Source: Asparagopsis taxiformis (Eukaryota > Rhodophyta > Florideophyceae > Bonnemaisoniales > Bonnemaisoniaceae). Taken from it: 64,000 bases of DNA. Positions 56,122 to 64,000 of this stretch are shown piece after piece. How positions within the stretch are numbered: position 1 is the first letter of the stretch; each line of letters opens with the position of its first letter. Both the position numbers and the translations under genes were made by a program. The notes under the pieces were generated by a model, which did no database searches, was not told where the DNA came from, and was given only the letters and a program-made list of their open reading frames with translations. The stretch covers positions 1-64,000 of the forward strand of contig JALQPE010000840.1 in assembly GCA_030407315.1 (NCBI GenBank), read 5' to 3'.

Positions 56122-58944
56122 ATGGCGAACGATGGCGATACCCTTCCGAGCTGGCTGCGGGCCAGCATTCCTTCCGGCGAAAGCGCTGCGACGCCGCTAC
56201 GTTCGCCATCAGCGGCTCCGCGTCCCGCTTCGCCATCTCCTATGAGCCCCGAGAGCCCATTTTATCTGTCAATGGCCCAAGCTTCGTCTGCCAGCGCGCC
56301 GGTTGCCGCGTCGTCGAGTGCGCATAACGCGGATAATGTCGGTGCGTCATCGGGTATCGTTGCGACAGTGGATGTAACCGCTACACCCGCGGCTGGGAGT
56401 CGTGCCAACGTTGGCGTGCCTCTTCGTTCCGTACCTGCCCCTTCTTCCGTGTCGCTCCCTTCGGCCGCGCAGCGTGTCCCCGTCGCCGCTCCGCGTGCGC
56501 GTTACGACGACCCTTCTGCGTTCCGGTTCCTGCCGCGCGCGATGCCAACTTGGTCCGAATTGAGTCGCGTCCAATATTTTCCCCGGCGTTTCCTGTGGAC
56601 GCGTATCGCCGATGTCAACCGCTATGCGGTATTGCCTGGCCACAAGAACGCGCAAGCCGTATGGGATGCGCGACGCGAGGCGGCGTGGTGCGACTTGGCT
56701 GTACCCTCGAACCTTCCTTGCGACACTTACTTCCTAGAGGACGCGGCGGACGAGCGGTTGGTGCGTCACTTGGCTCGTCTTCGCACAATGCGCCGCGACG
56801 AGTTCGCGCATCTTGACCCCTGGGCGGCGGCGCCTAGCGCCGGTTTCTTGTTGGACGGCGGCGTCCCCTGGAATGATGTTGAACGGGAGGGAGAAGTTAG
56901 TGAGCCTTGGTTTTTCGACGCGGGGATGCGCTCCGAGGCGCGTCGTGAATTGCGCCTGCGTCGCACGACCGGTTACTTCGTTACGCATCGCGACGTCGAA
57001 TTTCGCGAGTTCCCAGAAGATCGCGTGAGTTCCTTCTTTCCGCGCTATGGCCCGCGCGACTGGCCTGACGCTCCCGAATCGCTGTCCGTTCCCCTACCGT
57101 GCGTCTTCCATTATGCACCATCTGTTCTTCTTGGTCTTGATGTTCCGGTCGAGACGCGTTCCTACTTCTGGGCCGTGGCGCTTAGCGAATGGGTCGTGAT
57201 GGTGGCTTGCGCCTGGCTTCATGTCGCGTTCGTCGAGCGTCGTTTCGTTCGCTTGAGCGACCGGCTCATCGCCGGTATCGAGAGCGTCGGCGCTGCGGCG
57301 GTCGTTCGTGGCGGCACATATTCAGTCGCGCACCTAGAGAGCCTCTTGTCGGAGCATCGCGCGTGTCCATGGGACGAGACGCCTGTCTTCGACGTGGCTC
57401 CCGGCGCGGACTTCAATGAAGGTGGCCAGTGGCTACCGTGGAGCGCGGAACGCGGCGTCGTGGATTGGGCGCATGGCGCGCTCGGAGTTCACAGGCATAC
57501 GGAAATCCCTCACTTGCTATTGAAGTCGCCGCGCAACCCTTCGCGTAGCGCGTTCGCGCATCTAGAAGCGGGCGACGTCGTTACCGTGGATGCTGTCTTG
57601 TCGGCGTTGTCTTCTAACGAGTTGCATGTGATGCGCGCAACGAACTCGCGGGAATATGCGCAGTACCTTGGGATGGCCGCGTTGTTGGCCGTTGAGCGCC
57701 GGCGATTCCGCGATGGGCGCTACTCGTTGTTCTCCGAAGCACCACGGGCTCCTATCGACGTTGCGCAGTTAGACGCGGCGTTGCGTGCGGAGTACGTAAA
57801 GGTGTATAACGAGTTGCAAGAACTGAAGAAGGCCACTCAAGGTCAAGGCGCCGCCAACATGCCTGGCGAAGCGGGTGCGAGTGCGGCAACGGCTAGCGGT
57901 GCGGCATCGGGTTCGGCGGTTGTTGGCGAGAGTGCAGAAGCGCCCACGGCGGTGGCTGGTGACGACGCTGTTGCAGTCGCTGGTTCGTCGGCGGCAGACG
58001 GGTTACGAACTCAACTTTCTTCAGCCAAGCAGGGTCGAGACGAAGCGTTGGCGCGCGTGACGTCGGTCGCGCAAGCTCGCGACGAGGCTTTGGGGCGACT
58101 TAGCGCGGCCACCAAAGCGCTCGACGAGGCTATCAAGGCGCGCGATGATGCGTCTGAGGCACGTGACGAAGCCGTGTCGGTCCTGCGCGAGACTCGGAAG
58201 ACGTTGGCGAAATCGGAGGAGCGCGAAGCCGCGTTAAAACGCAAGGTCGACGAAGACGCTGCGCGTATTGAGCGTATGCACGAAGACATCGGGAAGTTAC
58301 AAGGTCGTGCAGCGGCGTACAGGAAGGAGGCTGAGGGTGACCGGGCGGCGCTGGCGAACCTTCGAACTCGCTGTGACGCTGCGGTAACCGCTCAGCAGAC
58401 GGCGCAGCGTGTTCTCGTCGAGGTCGAAGCCAATTTGGAAGCGGAAAGGGGGCGGACGTCAGCTCGTATCGCTGCGGTGCGCGACGAATATCGCGCGCGG
58501 GAGAGGGATACCGTGCTTAAGGTTCAAGACACTATCGAACGCGCGCACCGGTTGGGTTCGGCGTTGAACGATGTCGTTGGTTTCCTGCAGCGGTCCCCGG
58601 CTGGGTCCGTGGGTGAGAAAGAGTCAGCTGGCGAAACGCAGTCCGTGAGCGAGTTGCGCGCAGAAGCGGTACGTGACGTTGCGGGGAGCGTTGGCTCAGG
58701 ACGCGGCGGTGCACGGCCCATGACGCGTTCGCGTGCGGCCGCAGCTTCGACGGGTCGCGCAAGTATTCCTCCCCTTCGGATTGGCGTACATGATGGGCGC
58801 GTCGTTCGGGTGTTGAATCCCGAACGGCGACGCGGTCACCAGGCAGATACGGCTTCGAGCCGCGCTCGTTCGCGCAATACGGCGGGTAGTTCGTCAAGCC
58901 GTCACACGCGTCGAGACGATGACACGCGCGCACCTCCGTCCTGA
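56122..58944 (+). CDS. Large coiled-coil protein encoded antisense inside the gypsy element
   Basis: 940 residues from the ATG at 56122; an in-frame TTG at 56053 is unlikely. Residues 1-130 are Ala/Ser/Pro/Val-rich and disordered. Residues 130-560 are globular and Trp/Arg-rich (P-T-W-S-E-L-S-R-V-Q-Y-F-P-R-R, W-A-V-A-L-S-E-W). Residues about 620-830 form a long coiled coil of A-R-D-E-A-type heptads. The last ~80 are basic (R-P-M-T-R-S-R, R-R-G-H-Q). No signal peptide, no zinc knuckle and no catalytic motif are seen. It ends 42 bp before an AATAAA (58986-58991), so it has its own plus-strand transcription unit. Its CpG-rich codon use equals that of the polymerase on the other strand, which supports its being part of the element. 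Additional antisense ORFs are known in some plant gypsy lineages; their function is mostly unknown. Confidence 0.75.
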   Translation: MANDGDTLPSWLRASIPSGESAATPLRSPSAAPRPASPSPMSPESPFYLSMAQASSASAPVAASSSAHNADNVGASSGIVATVDVTATPAAGSRANVGVPLRSVPAPSSVSLPSAAQRVPVAAPRARYDDPSAFRFLPRAMPTWSELSRVQYFPRRFLWTRIADVNRYAVLPGHKNAQAVWDARREAAWCDLAVPSNLPCDTYFLEDAADERLVRHLARLRTMRRDEFAHLDPWAAAPSAGFLLDGGVPWNDVEREGEVSEPWFFDAGMRSEARRELRLRRTTGYFVTHRDVEFREFPEDRVSSFFPRYGPRDWPDAPESLSVPLPCVFHYAPSVLLGLDVPVETRSYFWAVALSEWVVMVACAWLHVAFVERRFVRLSDRLIAGIESVGAAAVVRGGTYSVAHLESLLSEHRACPWDETPVFDVAPGADFNEGGQWLPWSAERGVVDWAHGALGVHRHTEIPHLLLKSPRNPSRSAFAHLEAGDVVTVDAVLSALSSNELHVMRATNSREYAQYLGMAALLAVERRRFRDGRYSLFSEAPRAPIDVAQLDAALRAEYVKVYNELQELKKATQGQGAANMPGEAGASAATASGAASGSAVVGESAEAPTAVAGDDAVAVAGSSAADGLRTQLSSAKQGRDEALARVTSVAQARDEALGRLSAATKALDEAIKARDDASEARDEAVSVLRETRKTLAKSEEREAALKRKVDEDAARIERMHEDIGKLQGRAAAYRKEAEGDRAALANLRTRCDAAVTAQQTAQRVLVEVEANLEAERGRTSARIAAVRDEYRARERDTVLKVQDTIERAHRLGSALNDVVGFLQRSPAGSVGEKESAGETQSVSELRAEAVRDVAGSVGSGRGGARPMTRSRAAAASTGRASIPPLRIGVHDGRVVRVLNPERRRGHQADTASSRARSRNTAGSSSSRHTRRDDDTRAPPS

Positions 58945-60783
58945 TTCCTGCTCCGTTCAGTTAGCACGCATTACATTCTCTTTGCAATAAACTCGTCTTG
59001 TTGGTATCTACGTGTCGCCTCTCCCGCCTCTTGGTTCCTCCACTTGGTACGCGCGCTGTAGTGTGACGCTGAGGGCCGGCTGGTACGCGGCGTGCCAGAT
59101 CATGAAGCACGCCAGCGTCGGTGTGCCTTCGGTAAGGACGCGCGTGTCATGGCTCAAAGCCGCATGTGCCCGTTGTCCACGTCGCCGTTCGGGGGACAAC
59201 CGGACGAAGTCGGCCATCAACACGCGCCGATATTTCCAGCATGCGTTGGGTTGCGTGTGTTGTGGGGCTTGAGAGGGGGGTTAACGGGGTGAGTTGGGGC
59301 GACCGGTACGTCGAAGCGCGATCGTCGTAACGCGTTCGCTTCGTCGGTTCGTCGCGCGTGGTTCTCGCCGCCGCGGGTTAATTCCATCGCGCGTTCGCTC
59401 GCGGTCGCGTCTTCGGTTCGTTGCTACGCGCCTTCGTTTTTCGCTTTCGCGTCGCCTCGCTTGCTACCTACGTCCGTGTCTCACTATCGCATCCGCTGTT
59501 CCATGGCTAGAGCGGGGCGAAAGGGCCTTGTTCGCGGGCTCCCGTGTGGGTCGCCTCTTTCTTTTTGTAGACTAGGCCTCATTCTTCGCGCTTTCGCTGA
59601 GGGGGAGATGCGCGCGTGAATGCCACTATATTCTCGGTGGAGACCGGCGTACGTCCAGATGACTGCGTCTTTCCACTGAGTTCGAGACGCTCGCTGGAGT
59701 CCGCGCGTGTTGTCGTCCAATCAAATGACGGCAGCGAGGAACGGCTTGCCACGGCGTGGGGGTCAGTGTGGCGGCGGCGCAATCCGGGTGCCCCTTCGCC
59801 AACAATTTTCTCGTGGGACAATTTTTGCGGGACGGTCAAATTGCTATTCCGCCGGGCCAGACTGCGCACCCAATTTCGGAGCCGCTCCCCTATTTTCGCG
59901 CGAAACCCATCGCTGGTTCCAGCGCATCGCACATCTCCTAGAGTCAGTCAGGGAGTTAGTTGGTGCCGGGCTTGCATGCAATTTCCAGGTTGAGCGTCGT
60001 CACACGTGAGCGAGACCCTCAGTAGGTGAAAAAGCGCGACCTCCGCGTGGCGGTAGGCGGTTATTGTGGGTTGCAAAGCGTGAGCGAAGAGTAGCTGCCG
60101 GGTGAACAACGAGTAGTTGCGTGGCGAACGGAGAGCGGTCGAAGCGCAGGCGAGGAGTGATACGTGGTGTCTCCTGGCGGTCTTGGCGCGACTTGCGCAG
60201 CGGTTTCCGAATCTCGCGCAGGTGGTCAGCGGGCGGCGGCTAGGGCGTAAGCGAGTGGGTTCGATTCCCACGCATCGACGGCGTTCTGCGCGACGCGTGT
60301 TAGCACTCGCAGTACAACACGTTCGCTTGCAGTCTCGCGCAAGCGTTCAACTCCCAGTTAGCTTATCCCAGTGTGGATTGCCTCCGTGCGGATAGCTGAC
60401 GCGAGTAGTAACGCGGCGCGCAAGCGACGAATCATGTGCGGCCTGTCGGACGGGTGCGTAAGCGGCTCGCGAGCGGCGTCGCTCCATTGCGTGCGGTGAC
60501 CGTTCCAAGTCATTCAGCGATAAGAAGTCAATTGCGCAGGGCGCGGTGAAACTTCGTCTGACGTCGCGACTGACGTTTTCGTGCGGTGTCACGTTATCTA
60601 CTAAACCGGTTCGAGACTACTGAGCGCTGCGGGCACACGAAATAGACGGCAAGGATGATATGTCGGCGCGCTTTTTCGCATACGCGACGGAGCGAGTCTC
60701 ATGGTCCTGGCCCGTTTTCTTCATGAGATCTGCGGGCGTCCTCCTTGATTCGTATGCCGCTCTTGGCTCGGCGGTTCTGCGCG
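58945..60783. other. Spacer between the convergent antisense ORF and polymerase
   Basis: About 1.8 kb, CpG-rich, with no long frame of its own. It contains the plus-strand poly(A) signal at 58986-58991 and a tRNA-like box B (GGTTCGATTCC, 60258-60268) with GTGGG/CCCAC arms. No complementary acceptor or anticodon arm could be found. It may hold shared 3' ends of both transcripts. Confidence 0.45.
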
Positions 60784-63700
60784 TTAGTTGCGTGACGGGC
60801 GATGGCGCGTCCTCTTGTCCGCTAGCCGCAGACTGGAGCGACTGGGTGGCTTCCGGCGCGGTTTGGTGACGCTTGTCGCTTTCGGCGTGCGCATCTTCGG
60901 CGGGGGTCCCCGGCGGTCGCGTGACGTAGCGCGGTCGGGCTCGGTGTCGCGTCCGGCGGCGCTCGAAGCGGTTCGCTTTAGGTCCTTGCGGAAACGTGCT
61001 ACAATGGGTGCGGGTAACGAGCCCACGGGTTCCCAGGTATCATCGCGCGGCGAATATCCTTTCCAGCGCACCCGGAAAACGGCTTCCCCCGCATCGTCAA
61101 TGCCTTCGGCCACGAGTTTGTCAATCATAAATTCGCGCGTTCCGTACCCAGACTCTGGGCTAACTTTGCGCGAAGCTTCGAAGTCGCGTTCGCTGCGTTG
61201 CGCCGCGTCGTTAGCGGCTTCCGTTGCGGTAGCATCTTCCTCGTCGTCTAGCGGGGAAGGCGCGGGCGTTGCAATACGCGGTGCGACGCGGACGCGGTCG
61301 GAACTAACGAGCTCGGGCACGCCATCTATTACGATCTCGTAAGTATGGCCGCGACAGCCTATTACAGGGAAAGGGCCGGAGACGGGGTAGTCCAATTTCG
61401 ACGCACGCGCTCCTTCGTCTCGCTGCGCTCGAGTCGTCGCTCCCGCACGGGTATCCAAGTAGACTTGGTCACCCACCTTGATTTCCTTGTTCACTACGCG
61501 TACGCCACGGTCGAAATCCCGTTTATACCGCGCTTGCGCCTTCTTCAACGCGCTTGCTGCGCGCGCGTAGGCGTCCGATAATCGCGCTAGAAATTCCATG
61601 CGGAGGAACGGCGTGCTGCGGATCGTGTCCACTTGTTCCGTTCCCAACGATACGGGGTAGCGTGTGAGCGTAAGTTCGAACGGTGACGTATTCGTCGAGC
61701 GGTGTATCGCGCGGTTGTACGCGTACGCTAGCGCGTCTAAATGCTCGTCCCAATCTCTGCGCTCTTCGTCTACATAATGGCGCAGCGTCGCGACGATGGT
61801 GCGGTTCATGCGCTCGACTTGTCCGTTCGACTGCGGATGGTACGTTGTTGTGAATATGTTTCGCGTACCCATCAGAGCGCAAGTCTCCTGAAACAGCTTC
61901 GAGCGGAATTGCGGTCCATTGTCCGAAAGTAGCGTGCGCGGCGGTCCATAAACGAACACCCAATCGCGGCAAAATGCCTTCGCAACGGCGAGCGCGGATA
62001 CGCGCCCGAGCGCGATGAGTCGGCAGAGTTTGCTATAGCGGTCGGCGATTACAAGTACGAAGCGACGTTGGCGCGAAGTCTCGGGCAGCGGCCCAAGGAT
62101 ATCAATAGCGACGTCTTCGAGCGGGCGCGTCGCGGGGAATAGCTTCAAGGCGTTCGTGTGGCGATATTGCGTAACGCGGTTACGTGCGCACGCGTCGCAC
62201 TGTCTCACTGTAGTGTAGACGTCCACGCTCATCATCGGCCAGTAGTACGCGCGTCGAATCGCGTCATACATGCGACGCGCGCCCGGATGTCCTGCGGTTA
62301 CCGCGTAATGGTTAGCTCGCAAAATGCGCCCCTTAATCGCTTCGGGCACGACTATCTGCGTGGCGCCGTCGAGCGGCGCGGTCCTCATAAGTATCCCATC
62401 GGGGGACAGGTGAAAGCGCGACTGCGGCGCGGTTTCGACATCGCGCTTCGCGTTTTGGCAGAACTCGTCCGTAGCCTGCTCGCGTATCCACTCGTCAGCG
62501 GATACGGGTGGTTCGATACATGCTCGAGATGTCAGCAGACAATCCAGGCTAGGATAATATTCGGCGTAGTCGCATAGTAGCGCGGCGTCGGCTCGAACGT
62601 AAGCGTCCGCGTGCGGTTCGACGATGTTCGCGGCGTCGAAGCAGGGTATCTCGTCCGGTATTTCCGTCTCGTCGCCGCTTCGCGTGGCCATTCGCGAGAG
62701 CGCGTCAGCGATAACATGGCGTTTACCCTTTTTATATTCGACGTCGAACTCGAACTCGGCGAGTCGCAATCGCCAGCGCGCGAGCCGTCCTTCCGCGGAG
62801 GTCATATTTAGAATCCAGCGCAGCGAATTATGGTCCGTGCGAACCGTGAACTTCCGTCCTTCTAGATATGCGCGTAATAGTAACACAGCCCATACCACCG
62901 CGAGGCATTCGCGCTCCGTCGTCGAATAATTTCGCTCCGCGTCGTTAAGCGTGCGCGACCAGTATCCGACGGGATGTAATGTGTCTTCATCCGCGTCTAG
63001 CTGTAATAATGCGCATCCGATTTGTCCTTGCGACGCGTCGGTATCGAGCACGTATGGGTGTCCCTCACGCGGTAGACGAAGAATAGGCGGAGATAGCATC
63101 GCTCGTCGCAGTGTTTCGAACGCGCGCGTTTGCTCCGGCGTCGGCGCGGGTAAGCTGTCTCCTTGGTCCTTCTTTAACAACTGCGTAAGCGGCGCTGCGA
63201 CGAACGCGAATTTTTCGACGAATCGGCGGTATACGTTGCAAGTTCCCAGAAAGCTGCGCAGCTGCGTTTTCGTCGTCGGATACGTCGCATCGCGCAGCGC
63301 GTCGCATTTCGTCGTCGGTACGGATAGCTTCCCCGGCGAAATAGTATGTCCCAAATAGTCCACCGTGCGCTTGAAGAACTCAGTCTTCGCGAATTTAAGC
63401 GAAACGCCAGCGCGTCCGAGGATTCCCAGTATCTCGTCGACGTGATGCACGTGCGCGTTTACGTCGGCGGAGAAGATGATTACGTCATCCAGGTAGACAA
63501 GGCAGTGCTGCCATTTCACGTTCGCGAGCAAGATATCGAGCGCGCGCTGAAACGTCGCGGGCGCGTTCGATAGTCCGAAGGGCATACGGCGGAAGCGATA
63601 CGTACCAACATGCGACGTAAACGTAGTCTTATCGCGGTCGGCGTGCGCTACCGGGATTTGCCAGTATCCCGAGTTGCAGTCTAGCGTGGTGAAAACCGTC

Positions 63701-64000
63701 GCGTTACCAAGCGAATCGACGCAATCGTCCATGCGCGGAATCGGATACGCGTCCTTCACGGTAGCGGCGTTTAAGCGGCGGTAGTCGATGCAGAAGCGGG
63801 AAGTCCCGTCCTTCTTAGGCACGACTACGACCGGGCTCGCCCATTCCGATGTAGCAGGTTCGATCACCCCAGCGCGGAGCATCTTATCCACTTGCGTACG
63901 GATAATTTCGCGCGACGCGTGTCCGGCGCGGTACGGCGGTTGGTTGACGGGGGTCGCCCCCGGAACCAGTTCGATGCGGTGCTCTGTCGCGTGGATGGCT
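60784..64000 (-). CDS. Gypsy polyprotein: reverse transcriptase, RNase H, integrase, chromodomain (5' end beyond window)
   Basis: The frame is open from the window edge to the stop at 60784. In order: RT with T-T-L-D-C-N-S-G-Y-W and the Y-L-D-D active site; RNase H (L-D-T-D-A-S, T-E-R-E, T-D-H); an HHCC zinc region (H-P-G-A-R-R then C-D-A-C); integrase core with D (A-I-D-I-L-G), D (L-S-D-N-G-P-Q-F) and E (N-G-Q-V-E-R); and a chromodomain near the C-terminus (F-R-V-R-W-K-G-Y, D-D-T-W-E-P). The chromodomain would steer integration to modified chromatin and places the element among chromoviruses. A basic Arg/Pro/Ser-rich tail follows. The frame has no break. The usual start and protease lie outside, and an in-frame GTG at 63891 is not the start. 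Confidence 0.95.
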   Translation of the reverse strand, partial: AIHATEHRIELVPGATPVNQPPYRAGHASREIIRTQVDKMLRAGVIEPATSEWASPVVVVPKKDGTSRFCIDYRRLNAATVKDAYPIPRMDDCVDSLGNATVFTTLDCNSGYWQIPVAHADRDKTTFTSHVGTYRFRRMPFGLSNAPATFQRALDILLANVKWQHCLVYLDDVIIFSADVNAHVHHVDEILGILGRAGVSLKFAKTEFFKRTVDYLGHTISPGKLSVPTTKCDALRDATYPTTKTQLRSFLGTCNVYRRFVEKFAFVAAPLTQLLKKDQGDSLPAPTPEQTRAFETLRRAMLSPPILRLPREGHPYVLDTDASQGQIGCALLQLDADEDTLHPVGYWSRTLNDAERNYSTTERECLAVVWAVLLLRAYLEGRKFTVRTDHNSLRWILNMTSAEGRLARWRLRLAEFEFDVEYKKGKRHVIADALSRMATRSGDETEIPDEIPCFDAANIVEPHADAYVRADAALLCDYAEYYPSLDCLLTSRACIEPPVSADEWIREQATDEFCQNAKRDVETAPQSRFHLSPDGILMRTAPLDGATQIVVPEAIKGRILRANHYAVTAGHPGARRMYDAIRRAYYWPMMSVDVYTTVRQCDACARNRVTQYRHTNALKLFPATRPLEDVAIDILGPLPETSRQRRFVLVIADRYSKLCRLIALGRVSALAVAKAFCRDWVFVYGPPRTLLSDNGPQFRSKLFQETCALMGTRNIFTTTYHPQSNGQVERMNRTIVATLRHYVDEERRDWDEHLDALAYAYNRAIHRSTNTSPFELTLTRYPVSLGTEQVDTIRSTPFLRMEFLARLSDAYARAASALKKAQARYKRDFDRGVRVVNKEIKVGDQVYLDTRAGATTRAQRDEGARASKLDYPVSGPFPVIGCRGHTYEIVIDGVPELVSSDRVRVAPRIATPAPSPLDDEEDATATEAANDAAQRSERDFEASRKVSPESGYGTREFMIDKLVAEGIDDAGEAVFRVRWKGYSPRDDTWEPVGSLPAPIVARFRKDLKRTASSAAGRDTEPDRATSRDRRGPPPKMRTPKATSVTKPRRKPPSRSSLRLADKRTRHRPSRN

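Larger units (their letters stand above)
55211..64000 (-). mobile_element. Ty3/gypsy chromovirus, 3' part, with an antisense ORF
   Basis: Read on the minus strand the element runs from beyond the window end: RT-RNase H-integrase-chromodomain polyprotein (stop at 60784), a 1.8-kb spacer, a region occupied by a 940-codon ORF on the opposite strand (56122-58944), a polypurine tract and a 3' LTR. The entire stretch is CpG-rich with many GCGC/CGCG tetramers, unlike the sequence before 55.2 kb. The polymerase frame is unbroken, so the element may be young. The 5' LTR, primer-binding site, Gag and protease lie outside the window. Confidence 0.7.

Noticed and set aside
60180..60280. tRNA gene
   Set aside because: Only a T-arm-like GTGGG/CCCAC with a perfect box B is present. 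No matching acceptor stem or anticodon arm could be built, so it is at most a tRNA-like remnant.

Overview
The window reads as a piece of a repeat-rich nuclear genome from a eukaryote with few introns, most plausibly a multicellular red alga of the Chondrus type. I infer this from several signs: mostly single-exon genes, short introns of 73 and 82 bp with GTAAG-type donors and yeast-like branch points, TATA boxes 77-88 bp before several start codons, abundant LTR and Mutator-like elements, and a mix of eukaryotic and bacterial-looking genes. The species assignment is inference. No ribosomal RNA, convincing tRNA or CRISPR array was seen.

Layout. 1-5.7 kb: a broken gene (1614-4636) whose C-terminus looks like an Fe(II)/2-oxoglutarate oxygenase, then short repeats and a hairpin. 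5.7-10.4 kb: a graveyard of Ty1/copia pieces: a Gag-protease fragment on the minus strand, an RNase H tail plus LTR on the plus strand, and two ~400-bp direct repeats that join onto both fragments. 10.46-20.4 kb: two nested Mutator-like transposons. The outer one is decayed and carries FAR1/MULE and Ulp1-protease reading frames inside 112-bp inverted repeats. The inner one has 368-bp inverted repeats with no mismatch found by eye, a 9-bp target duplication and an intact transposase, and sits in the last 9 bases of the outer element's terminal repeat.

20.7-24.9 kb: an intact NB-ARC/WD40/TIR protein with an N-myristoylation-like start and a retained TIR glutamate. This is an NLR-like immune-receptor architecture with the TIR domain at the C-terminus. 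26.7-28.8 kb: scattered coding-like segments of one unrecognised, probably spliced or broken gene. 31-37.5 kb: three secreted von Willebrand factor A paralogues with the same altered metal site. 41.8-42.5 kb: a secreted cysteine-rich, threonine-mucin-like protein. 44.4-45.7 kb: a broken, intron-containing gene. 46.4-49.8 kb: a two-exon, mitochondrially targeted, fused proline dehydrogenase/P5C dehydrogenase of bacterial PutA type.

52.9-64 kb: a frameshifted coiled-coil ORF, a field of GACAGT/ACTGTC palindromes, and an exact 16 x 35 bp tandem array, followed by the 3' part of a CpG-rich Ty3/gypsy chromovirus on the minus strand that runs off the window end. Between that element's polymerase gene and its 3' LTR lies a 940-residue coiled-coil ORF on the opposite strand, with its own poly(A) signal. 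I regard this antisense gene, the NLR-like protein and the palindromic 35-bp array as the most interesting items.
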